A stretch of DNA of 64,000 nucleotides from Pohlia nutans (GCA_022496805.1 CM040090.1:18284001-18348000); one strand, 5' to 3'. Positions 41,550 to 54,897 are shown, counted from the first letter of the stretch. The notes: generated by a model not told the origin, from the sequence alone. Numbers and translations are program-made.

Positions 41550-44500
41550 ATGTCTCAACAACATTCTCAAGATTCATCTAAAGAATCAATTCAAAAACTA
41601 CAAAGAGACGAGAGGGCTAGGTTTAGGGAAACTCGGAGAAATGTCGCTACATACATAAATCCATTTTATTCTCCTCGAGTACCTCCCACTAGTCCCTCTG
41701 AATCTACTAATTTAGATTCGTCCTTGGGCCAATTTCAAAGATTGATTACTTCCCAGTTAAGTTTAGAGGGAACACCCAATGAACTCACTGAACCTAGATC
41801 TCACGTAGGAACAAGTTCTGGTTCAGGGGAAACTCCTCAAGTAAATGAACCCATAGCCTCTGAACAACGGACCCCGGAACGTTCTGAGGTTACCTCTGTT
41901 TATCAGACAATCTCTTCTCCTTTGTCAAATCCAAGTCCTCAGAAAACTCCTACCCCTATAGAGTATCTCTTTTCACAACCACAAATTTTAGATTTTGGGA
42001 CAATAGCCAATACTTCTAATACAGATCATTTAAACGAAACTTGGAGCATACAAGATCGTTTAGATCAACTTTTACATCCTAGGGAAGATGAATTAGAAGG
42101 GTTAGCTCCCGGATCTCCAATTTTAGAAGAGGAAGAAAATTCACGTGTACATTTAGAATTTTCTACTGGTCATTTTCTACCACCATATTCTGAGGAAGAT
42201 ATATTAAGTAAAATTTCTTCATCTACTGATTCTTCAGCAAGAGATCAATCTTCAAACTCTCAAGGACCAGATTTTAGATTAATACTTCATATTCACATGG
42301 CGCAACCGAGACCCTTAAATTTAGTTCAGTTACCCCAATTTCTGGGTCATCCTGGTACTGATCCAAATCAACATATTGCTAGGTTTGAAATAGTGTGTGC
42401 AGCAAATTTAATACCTTAAGCTAGTTTTCTGCACACCTTCTCAGCAACTCTAATTGGAACAGCTCATGAGTGGTTTCGAACCCATGGACCATTTGCCACT
42501 TGGAATGCATTAAGAGATGCCTTCTTAGCTCGTTTTCGTCCTCTAGCCTTTAAGGAAAGTCTACAGGAACGATTGCGAACTATTAGAATGGCCCTTGGTG
42601 AAAGTGTAGATTCCTACTATGGAAGAATGGAGTATTTGTTACAACGGTGGAATAATCATCAAATGCCTGATGATTATCTCACCGGGATTTTTATAGGAGG
42701 ATTATATCCCCCGGAGTTTCGAATAGCTATTAAGGAAAAGAGTCCAGCAGACCTAGCTACAGCCCTAAGATATGCTAAAAGTTATGAGGAGGCTAGGATA
42801 AGTGATGATAGACAATTAACTATGGTAGATCCAACCATTTACCCATCATCATCGTATCCTCCAAATCCTATGTATATTTCTAATCCGGGTCCTCCGATAC
42901 CTTATCCTTCACAAATACAACCTCAAAATTATTTGAACCCGGCCCCATTACAAATGGCTTCTGTAGTACCACCTACTTCAAATTTCCAGTTTACTAAGAA
43001 ATCTGAAGTAGAACCTCACAAAGTAGATCATTTTCAAGATGAAATAAGCAAACTTACCAATGCCATGCATGAATTGCGAGTTCAAGTGACTAACGCTCTT
43101 TCAAAACGTCAAAAACCCACTAATACTCGAACAAATGTATGGTGTACCAACTGTAATGGACAAGGGCATTTGCCTAATGAATGTCCATCACCTTTTGGTA
43201 GTTATGAGAAACCATTATGCACCTTTTGTGGAGGAAATCCTACTACCAACAAGTGCTGGAATCTAAATGCTGTAAAAAAGGATTTGAATGTAGTTAAACA
43301 AGTTTTACAAATAGATGCTAACAAACCTTGGGTAAATAAAGGGAATCCGAATAAAAGACCTTTTACGCGTCCTAATGTTGGTCCCCCATACAAACCTAAT
43401 GATAATCGACCACGGTGGAATGACACTTACAATGCCTCACCGGTATGGAAAGGTCCACCTAGTAATCCAAATACTCATAATTATGGACCCCCTCAACGTG
43501 GCAAAATGGTAGTTTGTTATCGATGTGGTGAATTAGGCCATTATGCAAGTGAATGCCCTAAACCCCGCAAACCAGTTGATTATAGCCCTTTTTGTAGTAA
43601 ATGTAGACAACAAGGACATCTAACTCAAGATTGTGAGGAAGTACCGCGTACATTTCCTCCTTCTGAGAGAGATTATCCTAAAAAGGTTCAATTTCGTGAA
43701 GAAAACACTTCTCGAAATGTTAATTATATTACGGGAAGTATGGAACCTCAATCTGCAAATTTAAATGATGTTTTTGTCACGACAAGGGCAACAAAAACAA
43801 AAATAAATAAAGAATTGGAAGAAACTCAACCTTCCTCAAATGGCCCACAAACTTCTGATAAAATTTTATCAAATAATAGTCAAGAAATGCCGATAAAATT
43901 AATTCCACAACCTCCTATTGAGGTTGCACAAGAACCACCAAAAGATTCAACTGAATCTCATCAAAAATTTGGGTTACCACCCCAAAAGATTATTTTTCCT
44001 CAAAATGCTTTACCAAGCATTACTCATACTATACCACTTGACACCTTTAATTCTATTCCAACTGGAAATAGACAAAATAATAAATTAAAGGATCAACGAA
44101 TGAATAGTACAAGTATAAGGAAAAATCGAGCTAATCGATCGATGCGTTTAGCCATGGGTATGGAACCTTATGATATCTTAAATAATTTAGATAAAATTCA
44201 ACCTCAAATTACTTTACGCCAACTTTTAGCAATTGCACCTAAGTGTAGAGGAGAATTGAGTTCTTCTCTTATACGAAAACGCGCAAGGACTGTTGACGTA
44301 AATGATATTTCTTTAGATCCCGGCGCACCTACCATAGAGGTGATGATCGATGGATCTCTAATTTATGGAGTCCAAATTGATAGTGGTTCTAGTGTAAACC
44401 TTATGAATCATGATACTATGGAGGAATTAGGTTTAACTAATATGACCCCTACTCCCATTATACTAAGAATGGCAGACCAGAGTAGAGTAAAACCTCTTGG

Positions 44501-44840
44501 GTTACTGTCCCAAATACCAACTATTGTGGGCGGGATAGAATATAAAGTAGACTATATTATTTTTAAAATTACAGAATCAATATCCTCATACCCTATTCTC
44601 TTAGGACGACCTTGGCTATATCTGGCTAAAGCTAAGGTTGATTGGGGAAAAGGTACCCTTACTATTGGGAAAGGTAAGAATAAAATTGTTCTACCAATGT
44701 ACCCCCCAATTTATCATGGGGAAACTCAAGAAGAAGATTCTGATGTCACATCTCAAGATTCTTATGGATCAGACTATGAGAGTGATAGGGATGAGATTAT
44801 TAAACATGTAACTAAAGATAGTCCTTCCTCTTTTAAATGA
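41550..44840 (+). pseudogene. element C gag and protease
   Basis: ATG at 41550; a single frame to the TGA at 44838-44840 with one TAA at 42417-42419. About 250 aa of Ser/Pro/Glu-rich N-terminus lead into the capsid (PLNLVQLPQFLGHPGTDPNQ .. TAHEWFRTHG, SLQERLRTIRMALGESVDSY). A knuckle region follows with CTNCNGQGHLPNEC, a variant lacking His (CTFCGGNPTTNKC), CYRCGELGHYASEC and CSKCRQQGHLTQDC. The retropepsin has VQIDSGSSVNLM and ILLGRPWLYLAKAKVDW. After the TGA the same frame would continue across the copia insertion site into 55976-56221. Confidence 0.85.
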
Positions 44841-44846
44841 GTAGGA

Positions 44847-45104
44847 TATTGAAGGTAGAGAAGATTGCACAAGGCACACACACAAACACAAGGAATGCGT
44901 AGAAAGAGATAATCTTTACTCAAAGGCCTTCCACCTTAAGTAGTGTACACTAGGAGGTCACCATGGACAAACCATATGGGATAACTCATCACAAGGACAC
45001 TCTAGAGATCAGCCCATGCCTAACCCCTCCTCCCACACACCATTATTTAGCACCCGTACGTCTTTGGCTTCTAGCAATACTACGTTGCATCAATTACCTC
45101 AATA
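44847..45104 (-). repeat. element A 3' LTR
   Basis: 258 bp, identical by eye to 55718-55975. The first 25 bp inside its right edge overlap the end of the polyprotein frame. Confidence 0.96.
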
Positions 45105-45702
45105 CTCCCACTTTGCGTAGAGCCAAAGCCTCTAAGTCCAAATGCTATTACTAATCGTTGGTGTCGGTCTCTACAAAGACCCTTTGTGAGCACATCCGCC
45201 ACCATGTGCTCCGTTGGGCAATACTCCAAATGTATAACTCCCAATTCCAACTTCTCCCGAATGAAGTGGTATTGCACATCAATGTGCTTCGTGCGTGAAT
45301 GATGTGTAGGGTTCTTTGCAAGTGAAATGCACCCTTGGTTGTCACACATAATCGTTGTAGCCTCACCTTGTGTGCAACCCACATCCACCATTAGTTGCCT
45401 CAACCAAATGGCCTCCTTCGTGGCATGGCTCGTAGCCATGTACTCGGCCTCCACCGTTGATGTCGCCGTGGTTTGTTGCCGCTTGCTATTCCACGACACC
45501 GCTCCCGATCCGACCTTGAACATGTAGCCCGTTGTCGATCTTCGATCGCTCGTGTCTCCCGCGTAGTCCGCGTCACAATAGCCGCTCAACACAATGTCTT
45601 TGCCTCCAAGACACAACTTCACATCGCTTGTGCCCCTCAAATAACGCATGATCCTCTTGACCGTCATCCAATGCATCGAGCCCGGTCTCGCCATGTGTTG
45701 AC
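45080..45702 (-). CDS. element A RNase H end of polyprotein, severed by B
   Basis: Starts HMARPGSMHW at the insertion point and contains the copia RNase H motifs SGYCDADYAGDTSDRRST, TVEAEYMA, CDNQGCISLAKNPTHHSRTK and EHMVADVLTKGL, ending inside the LTR at 45080. It is the direct continuation of the 51370-54897 segment and has no start of its own. Confidence 0.93.
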
Positions 45703-46020
45703 TGTTGAAGTAGGATGATTGCGTGGGCTGAAGTTGCTCATAGCCATGCGCATTAGCTAGAGTAGATGATGCGAATGAGCTAGACTTGCAACTAGAGAAG
45801 TGGTACTAGTTAGAAGTAAAGAGAATTGGGTCTCCCAAGTGATATGGGCTGATCCTAGTGTACTAGGAGTGGAGTATGGGCTGATGTCCCATATGGATTG
45901 CCAAGGGGACTCCCTTGGGTGTGCTACTTAAGAGGGGCAGCCCATGAGTAAAGATCATCTCTTTCCTATGCATTCCAAGTGTTTGTGTGAGGCTTTGGCA
46001 TTCTAATCTAACCTTCAATA
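45703..46020 (+). repeat. element B 5' LTR
   Basis: 318 bp, identical by eye to 51052-51369. Confidence 0.97.
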
Positions 46021-46034
46021 GGTTATGGGCCCAC
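46021..46034 (+). other. element B primer-binding site, initiator-tRNA anticodon-arm type
   Basis: GGTTATGGGCCCAC starts at the first base after the LTR. Its complement GTGGGCCCATAACC is the anticodon stem-loop of plant initiator tRNA-Met, not a tRNA 3' end. Drosophila copia uses the same internal site through a cleaved tRNA half. Confidence 0.8.
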
Positions 46035-46993
46035 TCATGTGTTTTGCGTGAGTCAAAGATTAGATTGCTCATTGTGTGGAGGTCGTGCGTTGGAGCGCTG
46101 ATTTTGGAGTATTGGAGCGCTGATTTGGAACTTTGGAGGGCTGAATTCGAGCTTTGGTGGGCTGATTTCGACATTGGGAGGTATTACAATCTTCCTACCT
46201 TTGATCTACGTGTTGGAGGGCTGAATTCGCACTTTGGAGCTATCATTTGTTGATTTGGAGCTTTTGGAGCACTTTGGAGCACTTTTGGAGTTTATACACG
46301 TCTACAAGGGCTGAATTGAAGCTTTGGAGCTTATTGGTGCTTGTTGGAGTATATTGGAGCTTATTGGAGCTTATTGGAGCTTATTGTAGCTCATTGGAGC
46401 TTATTGGCTCAATTTGTGCTCAATTTGTACACTTGTGTTGTTGCAAGGCACTTTTATGCTTTGAGGCTCTTGGGGTGAGTCTACAATCTGATTTTGGTAT
46501 TGCAATTCTTGCACAAGGGTTTGGAATGTGAGTTATGCCCTTGGAGTGCTCAAAATTAGAGTTTGGGTTAGTGAATGCACAACGGGGCTGATTTGATGAA
46601 TTTCAATGCAATTAGGACTTGAAGGGGCTGAATTTGCATTGATTTAGAGTCCTTGGAAGGCACAAGGGTGTGCATAGGGTGCATTACGTGTTGTGAAGCA
46701 CAAGGGTGCTGATTTGAGTGGATTTGAGCCAACGAGTGCGCAATTCTCCTAGTTAGGGTGTTGTGGTATGATCTTGTGCAAATTCACTAAGAACCATCAC
46801 GATTGAGTGTTGTGAGGTTGATGTGTAGCACAAAGGTGCTGATTTAGTGTTTGGAATTAGTTTGGAGGCATTAGAAGCACATACGTGTGCAATTTGCTTC
46901 ACAAATCACAAAATTGTCAAAAAATCATAAAAACAATTTTTCTTAGCTTTCTAGGGGCTGAATTTTGTGAGCGTACGTCCTTCAATCAAGGAT
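46035..46993 (+). other. element B 5' leader with GGAGCTTATT repeats
   Basis: A long untranslated leader, with TTGGAGC-type words throughout and a tight run of TTGGAGCTTA units at about 46320-46410. The corresponding leader of A (54898-55703) is similarly rich in the complementary GCTCCAA word. No coding frame is supported. Confidence 0.7.
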
Positions 46994-49900
46994 ATGGCTA
47001 CATTTGAGGGTGAAGGTGCTAAGGTTGTAGACAAGTTCGATGGCGTCAACTTCCACTTGTGGAAATTCAAGATGGAAATGGTCATGGCCGAAAAAGAATT
47101 GTGGGAGATAGTTGAGGGTAGTGAGGAACCGCCTTCGTCCGACGCCGAGGCTAGGGTACGAACTGCGTACACTCGGCGAGAGAAAAAGGCCTTTGCGATT
47201 TTGGCTCTTAATCTTTCTGATTCCCAGCTTTCTCATATTCGGTCGTGCAAGACTCCCGCCGAGGCATGGGCCAAGCTTTGCAATATTCATGAGGCAAAGA
47301 GCTTGGTCAATATCTTGTTTTTGAGGCGCAAGTTTTTCACCATCAAGATGGAAGAAAACGACGACATGTTGGCGCACATCAACAAAGTCAAGGCTCTTGC
47401 GGATCAGCTCAACGGCGCAGACGTCAACATTACCGACGGTGATATCGTTATGACGCTCCTCGAGAGTTTGCCGCCGTCGTACGAGTATCTTATCGTTGCT
47501 ATGGAGAGTAGGCCCATTAGCGAGCTCACTCTTGATTATGTGACATCACGGTTGTTGCATGAACTCTCGCGGCGCAAAGAGAACGAGACTCGTGGCGATA
47601 GCGCGGCGCTTATGGCGAAGCAATCCAAGAGCGGTGCCAGTGGGAGCTCTACAGACAAGGTATGCTACTATTGCGGTAAGAAGGGCCACTTGGCAAAATT
47701 TTGCTACAAACGCAAGAGAGAGGAAAGTGCCAACAATACAAAGGTCAACGATGCAGGTGATGAGTACGCATTTATGACTAGCGTCTCTTCTTGGTGTGAT
47801 GACGGGGACGAGTATGCAATGATGGCAAGTGACGTGTCATGCAATGGTAGTGTGATCGATTGGATTGTTGATTCGGGAGCCTCGAGTCACATGGCGCCCA
47901 TTAGGACTTGTTTCCAATCATATCACGTCATATCTCCAAAGAATGTCATTTTGGGTGATGATACGGTTCTTCAAGCCGTGGGTAAAGGATCCATCGTCGT
48001 AGACACCGAGGTGAAGGGTCGTGTGAAGACAATTACCATCCATGATGTCCTCCACGTTCCCAAGTTGAAGGCAAATCTTTTATCGGTGCGACATTTGGTG
48101 ATGAAGCATTTGCGAGTGGAATTTAGCGACCAAGGGTGTTTTGTATTGTCTCCAAGTCGTGAGGAGGTGGCCATTATACACGAAGTCAACGGCTTGTATC
48201 AAATCAAGTTTTCCAAGATGCACGCGGCGGAATCCGCAACGTTGGTGCAATCGAGTTCAAACGAAGACAAGTTGGCGTTGTGGCATCGTCGTCTCGGGCA
48301 TTTGAATGTCAAGAGTGTGAAAGCACTGCGTGGAATGGTAAGTGGCATGGATCTTGCACAATCACACGTCGCACCTAGTTCATTCACATGTGAGGGTTGT
48401 ATTGAAGGCAAGCAACAACGCTCACCGTTTCCAGTTGATGGGGCAACTCGTGCAACCAAGGTTCTTGAGATTGTGCATTCCGACGTGTGTGGTCCGATGA
48501 AGACCACGTCTATGGGGGGTTGCAAGTATTTTGTTACGTTCATTGATGATTTTTCGAGGAAGATATGGTTGTATCCGATCAAAGCAAAGAGCGAGTGTTT
48601 TGAGAAGTTCAAAGAGTTCAAGGCGTTGGTTGAGAAGCAATCCGAGCACAAGATCAAGGTGTTTCGATCGGATAATGGCGGCGAGTTCATGTCCAACCAA
48701 TTTGGAGAGTTATTGAAGAAAGAAGGCATTGCTAGACAAACCACAACGCCATATACACCACAACAAAACGGAGTTGCAGAGCGTGCAAATCGAACAATTG
48801 TGGAAATGGCAAGGAGTATGTTGCATGCACGAAATTTGGGTTTGGACCTTTGGGCGGAAGCGGTGGTGACTGCGGTGTACACACGCAACCGATGCCCGAC
48901 GAGTGCGGTTCAAAACATGACACCAGAGCAAGCGTGGAGTGGGAGGCCACCCCGCGTGGAGCACATGCGCACATTTGGATGCATCGCATTTGCAAAGGTA
49001 CCCGATTCTCAAAGAACCAAACTTGAGGCCAAGGCAACAAAATGTGTGTTTCTTGGATATTGTGAAGGTACCAAGGCGTACAGGCTCATGTCGCTCGAGA
49101 CCAAGAAGATCATTCGAGCTCGTGATGTGACATTTTGCGAGAATTCCAAGGTTGAAGACAATTTGGACGATGGTCCAAGTGGGAGAAGTGGCGATAAACC
49201 AGCGATTGTGGACCAATCTTCCAAATCTCCCGTTATTGATATTGTTGATGAAGACGAAGATGACGACGATGGTGGTGATGAGGAACATATTGAGGAGCGA
49301 CCTTTGAAGACGAAGAATGGCGAGAAAAAGGCACAAGCAACGGCGGTTGAAGACAATGCATCCTCGAGCGATCGTCGTTATCCAGAGAGAAATCGTAGAC
49401 CACTTGGCGAGTGGTGGAAGAATCATATTCTCCCTCAAGGTGAGGAGGAGCATGCAAACGTTGCACTTTTAGATGCTCCATTGACGATTCGTGAAGCGTT
49501 GAGTTGTGATGATGCAAACAAGTGGGAGCAAGCCATGCAAGAGGAGTACAAATCGTTGATGGACAATGGCACTTGGGAATTGACTCCCCTCCCCAAGAAT
49601 CGCAACGCTATCGGTTGTAAGTGGGTATTTCGTGCAAAGAGAGATGCAACGGGTGATGTGGTTCGTTATAAGGCAAGATTGGTGGCAAAGGGCTTTTCAC
49701 AAATCGAAGGTGTTGATTTTCATGAGACCTTTGCACCGGTGGCGAAATTCACCACTATTCGATGCATTTTGGCCATCGGGGCTGCCATGGATTTGGAAAT
49801 GCATCAAATGGATGTGAAGACGGCGTTCTTGAACGGCGAGTTGGACGAGGACATCTACATGGTACAACCCGAAGGATTTGTGCAACGAGGTAATGAGAAC

Positions 49901-51067
49901 CTTGTTTGCAAGTTGAACAAGTCATTGTATGGGTTGAAGCAATCTCCACGCGCATGGTATCAAAAGATTGACACGTTTCTTGTTCATATCGGGTTCACAA
50001 GGAGCATCGCTGATCACAGCTTGTATTTCATGCAAAAGGGGCAACATGTGGTCATCGTGATCATATATGTGGATGATTAGATCATCCTTGCAAGTGGTAT
50101 GAGCTCTTTGAAGGCATTGAAGGCAATGCTTGAGAACGAGTACGAGATGAGTGATCTGGGTGAGTTGCACTTTTGTTTAGGAGTTGAGTTTGTGCGAGAT
50201 AGAGCAACACGCACCATAACAATGAATCAAAGCAAGTATGTTATGGATGTTCTCAAACGCTTTGGCATGGAGGATTGCAAACCGGTTGGCACTCCATTGG
50301 ATGTGAATTCCAAACTCGTGAAACTCACCGATGAGGAGTATGCATTAGAGGCTCAATCTATGGTGGATGTGCCATACAAGCAAGCTGTAGGGTCATTGAT
50401 GTATGCTATGATTGCAACAAGGCCGGACCTTGCGTATCCAATCAGCGTTGTGAGTCAACACATGGCAAGACCGGGTTCAAGTCATTGGGTTGCGGTCAAG
50501 AGGGTCATGCGGTACTTGAAAGGCACAAGTGATGTGAGGTTGTGTCTTGGAGGTGACAACATTGTGTTGAGTGGGTATTGTGATGCGGATTATGCGGGTG
50601 ATACCAATGATCGTAGATCCACCACGGGGTACATGTTCAAAGTTGGATCGGGGGCCGTTTCATGGAATAGCAAGCGCCAACAAACCACGGCCACGTCAAC
50701 GGTTGAGGCGGAGTACATGGCGACGAGCCACGGTACGAAGGAGGCCATTTGGTTGAGGCAACTAATGGCGGATGTGAGATGCACTCAAGAGGAGGCTACA
50801 ACAATCATGTGTGACAACCAAGGGAGTATGTCATTGGCGAAGAATCCAACGCATCACTCACGTACAAAGCACATTGATGTGCAATATCACTTCATTCGAG
50901 AGAAGTTAGAGATGAAGGTGATAGAGTTGAAGTATTGTCCAACGGAGCACATGGTGGCGGACGTGCTGACAAAGGCTCTTGCGAGAGATCGACATCAAAG
51001 ACTAGTGGTGGCATTTGGGCTCGAAGGCTTTGGCTATTCGCAAAGTGGGAGTGTTGAAGTAGGATGA
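46994..51067 (+). pseudogene. element B gag-pol polyprotein, one nonsense codon
   Basis: ATG at 46994 (MATFEGEG). Capsid (UBN2-like gag, LHELSRRKE end), zinc knuckle CYYCGKKGHLAKFC (47664 on), protease VDSGASSHM (47868 on), integrase (HRRLGHLNVKSV..CEGCIEGKQ; catalytic HSDVCGP, FRSDNGGEF, PYTPQQNGVAERANR), RT (FHETFAPVAKFTTIRCILA, QMDVKTAFLNGELDEDIYMV, IIYVDD) and RNase H (SGYCDADYAGDTNDRRST, TVEAEYMA, EHMVADVLTKAL). A TAG at 50078-50080 sits directly after the YVDD catalytic box; the frame is otherwise open to the stop at 51067. The last codons reach 16 bp into the 3' LTR. Confidence 0.94.
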
Positions 51068-51369
51068 TTGCGTGGGCTGAAGTTGCTCATAGCCATGCGC
51101 ATTAGCTAGAGTAGATGATGCGAATGAGCTAGACTTGCAACTAGAGAAGTGGTACTAGTTAGAAGTAAAGAGAATTGGGTCTCCCAAGTGATATGGGCTG
51201 ATCCTAGTGTACTAGGAGTGGAGTATGGGCTGATGTCCCATATGGATTGCCAAGGGGACTCCCTTGGGTGTGCTACTTAAGAGGGGCAGCCCATGAGTAA
51301 AGATCATCTCTTTCCTATGCATTCCAAGTGTTTGTGTGAGGCTTTGGCATTCTAATCTAACCTTCAATA
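51052..51369 (+). repeat. element B 3' LTR
   Basis: 318 bp, preceded by the purine tract CAAAGTGGGAG (about 51041-51051). Confidence 0.97.
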
Positions 51370-54300
51370 TTGACTCACCACGCTAATTGGATACGCAAGG
51401 TCGGGCCGTGTCGCAATCATCGCATACATCAATGACCCCACCGCTTGCTTGTATGGCACCTCCGCCATCGATTTAGCCTCCATCGCATACTCCTCCTCCG
51501 AAAGCTTGACGAGCTTGGAGTTTGCATCCAATGGTGTTGCCACGGGCTTACAATCCTCCATCCCGAATCTCTTGAGCACGTCCATCACATACTTGCCTTG
51601 ACTCATGGTGATAGTGCGTGTAGCCCTGTCTCGCACAAACTCAACACCAAGACAAAAGTGCAATTCTCCAAGATCACTCATCTCGTACTCTCTCTCAAGC
51701 ATGCCTTTTAATGCATTCATTAAACTCATGAGGCTTGCAAGAATGATCAAATCATCAACATATATGATCACAATCACCACATGTTGCCCCTCTTGCATGA
51801 AGTAGAGACTATGATCCGCAATGCTCCTAGTAAACCCGTGTGCAACCAAGAACGTGTCAATCTTTTGGTACCACGCTCTTGGAGATTGTTTCAACCCATA
51901 CAATGATTTTTGCAACTTACAAACAAGGTGCTCATTACCTTGTTGCACAAACCCCTCAGGTTGCACCATGTAGATATCCTCCTCCAAATCGCCATTCAAA
52001 AATGCGGTCTTCACATCCATTTGATGCATCTCCAAGTCCAAGGCCGCTCCAATGGCAAGAATGCATCGAATGGTGGTGAACTTGGCCACGGGAGCAAATG
52101 TCTCGTGAAAGTCCACCCCATGCACTTGCGCGAACCCCTTGGCTACTAATCTTGCCTTGTGACGCACAACAATACCCGAAACATCCCTCTTTGTCCGAAA
52201 CACCCATTTGCAACCAATGGGGTTGCGATCCTTTGGAATGGGAGTTAATTGCCACGTACCGTTAGCAATTAGAGAGTCGTACTCCTCTTGCATGGCGCGC
52301 TCCCACTTGACCGCATCCTCACCTTGCATGGCTTCTCGAATGGTCAATGGACCATCCGATAATGCCACATTCGCATGCTCGTCCTCCACTTGAGGGAAGA
52401 TGTGGTTCTTCCACCATTCTCCAGGTGGCTTGCGCGATCTCTCGGGGTACCGCCGCTCGCTTGAAGAAACTTGCTCCTCTTGCGTGCCCTTTGCGCCATT
52501 CTTGGCCTTTGAGCTCGATGGCGCTTCAACAACCTCCGTGTCGCCAGCTTCGTCATCACCGTCATCATCACCTACATCAACAACACTAGGAGACTTGGAG
52601 GGTGTGTCCACCAAAACGTCTCCACTACTCCCACTTGGACCAACCTCCAAAGGAGCCTCCATCGTAGACTCCTCACAAAATGTCACATCACGTGACCGAA
52701 TGATCTTCCTCGTGTCCACCGACATGAGTCTATACGCCTTGGTACCTTCACAATACCCAAGAAACACACATTTCAAGGCCTTAGCCTCGAGTTTCGTCCT
52801 CCGTTCGTCGGGAACCTTCGCATATGCAATGCATCCGAAGATGCGCATGTGTGCAACACATGGTTGCCTCCCACTCCACGCTTGCTCCGGCGTCATGCCT
52901 TCAACCGCGCTTGTTGGACACCGATTGCGTGTGTATACCGCATTCACCACCGCTTCCGCCCAAAGGTCCAACTTCAAGTTTTGAGCGTGCAACATGCTCC
53001 TCGCCATCTCTACAATGGTGCGATTTGCGCGCTCCGCAACTCCATTTTGTTGAGGCGTGTACGGGGCCGAAGTTTGGCGTGCGATGCCTTCATTCTTCAA
53101 AAGCTCGTCAAATTTCTTGGACATGTACTCGCCGCCATTGTCCGACCGAAACACCTTGATCTTCAACTCGGATTGGTTCTCCACCAATGTCTTGAACTCC
53201 TTGAACTTCTCAAAGCACTCACTCTTGGCTTTGATAGGGTAGAGCCATATCTTCCTTGAAAAATCATCGATGAAGGTCACAAAGTACTTGCAACCTCCCA
53301 TCGATGTGGTCTTCATGGGGCCACACACATCCGAATGCACGATCTCCAAAACTTTTGTGGCCCGTGTCGCCCCTTCACCCGCAAATGGCAACCGTTGTTG
53401 CTTGCCTTCAATGCAACCTTCACACGTGAATGTAGAAGCATCCACTTTCAATTGATGAAGGTCCATACCGCTTACCATGCCGCGTAGTGTCTTCACACTC
53501 TTGATGTTCAAATGGCCAAGTCGACGATGCCACAACGCCAACTTGTCGTCCTTCAAGTTTGAATGCGCCAACGCCGCCGATTCCTTCGAATGCACCTTGG
53601 AGAACTTGATGTGGTACAAGCCCTCGTGTTCTTCAATGATGGCCACCTCATCTCGACTCGGTGACAACACATAACACCCCTTATCACTAAACTCAACCCT
53701 CAAGTGCTTTGCCACTAATTGCCTCACCGATAGTAAATTTGCCGTTAATTTGGGAACGTGGAGGACATCTTGGATAGTGATTGTCTTCACACGACCCCTC
53801 ACCTCGGTGTCTACAACAATTTGGCCCTTGCCAACGGCCTCAAGCACCGTATCATCTCCCAAAATCACTCTCCTTGGATTAATGAGAGCATACGAATGAA
53901 AACAAGTTTTATGTGGTGACATGTGGCTTGTAGCCCCCGAATCAACAATCCAATCACTCGTACTACCATTGCACGATACATTGCTTGCCATGTTTGCATA
54001 CTCATCACCAACCTCAATCCAATCACTCATGCTTGCATCACCCTCGATACCATCACTCATGCTTGCATCACCCTCGATGCCATCGCTCATGCTTGCCTCA
54101 TATCTAGCCGTAAATGCGTACTCATCATCGTCACGAGTTTTAGTGTTGTTTGCACTCTCCCCTTTCTCATCCCTCTTGCGTTTGAAGCAAAATTTGGCAA
54201 TGTGGCCCTTCTTACCACAATAGAAGCACACCTTGTCGCTTGAGCTCCCACCGCCTCCATTCTTGAATTGCTTCGCCACGAGTGCCGCTCCATCTTCTCG

Positions 54301-54897
54301 AGACTCGTTCTCCTTTCGCCGCGAAAGCTCGTGCAACAACCGTGAGGTCACATAGTCCAATGTGAGCTCCGTAATGGGTCTTGACTCCATCGCCACGATG
54401 AGGTACTCGTATGATGATGGAAGGCTCTCCAAAAGTGTCATCACGATGTCACCATCCGTAACCGACACGTCGCAACCGTTGAGTTGATCCGCGAGAGCTT
54501 TGACCTTGTTGATGTGCGCCAACATGTCATCTTCTTCGCCCATCTTGATGATGAAGAACTTGCGCCTCAAAAACAAAATGTTGGCCAATGTTTTCGCTTC
54601 GTGAATGTTGCAAAGCTTGGACCATGCTTCCGCGGGTGTCTTGCACGAACGAATGTGCGCAAGTTGCGAATCCGCGAGGTTGAGTGCCAAAATGGCAAAT
54701 GCCTTCTTCTCCCTCCTCGTGTACGCTTGCATGATCCTAGGATCCGTAGAAGAGAAAGGAGGTTCCTCACTACCCTCGACAATCTCCCACAACTCCTTCT
54801 CGGCCATCACCATCTCCATTTTGAATTTCCACAAGTGGAAATTCACCCCATCGAACTTGTCCACGACCTTGGGACCCTCACCCTCAAAAGATGCCAT
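51370..54897 (-). CDS. element A gag-pol polyprotein up to the B insertion
   Basis: ATG at 54895-54897 (MASFEGEG). Capsid, zinc knuckle CFYCGKKGHIAKFC, a short repeat of ASMSDGIEGD units (about 54010-54100), protease VDSGATSHM, integrase (HRRLGHLNIKSV .. CEGCIEGKQ; HSDVCGP, FRSDNGGEY, TPQQNGVAERANR), an acidic linker, and RT (FAPVAKFTTIRCILA, MDVKTAFLNGDLEED, YVDDLIIL). The frame ends at B with ISVVSQ; the RNase H part is at 45080-45702. About 1180 of roughly 1385 residues are here, and no other lesion was seen. Confidence 0.94.
54010..54100 (-). repeat. 30-bp minisatellite in element A gag
   Basis: About three in-frame copies of a 30-bp unit encoding ASMSDGIEGD; the equivalent place in B lacks them. 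Confidence 0.9.

Larger units (their letters stand above)
45703..51369 (+). mobile_element. element B: Ty1/copia retrotransposon inserted in A
   Basis: 5.67 kb with 318-bp LTRs (45703-46020, 51052-51369) that look identical; ends are TGTTGAAG...CTTCAATA, duplication TTGAC at 45698-45702 and 51370-51374. It is the same family as A (shared primer site, purine tract and most of the protein sequence) but clearly different in LTR sequence. One polyprotein frame with a single TAG. Confidence 0.97.

Noticed and set aside
48199..49517. Long minus-strand frames (up to 247 aa)
   Set aside because: Antisense shadows of element B integrase and RT.
52400..53259. Long plus-strand frames (up to 194 aa)
   Set aside because: Antisense shadows of element A integrase.
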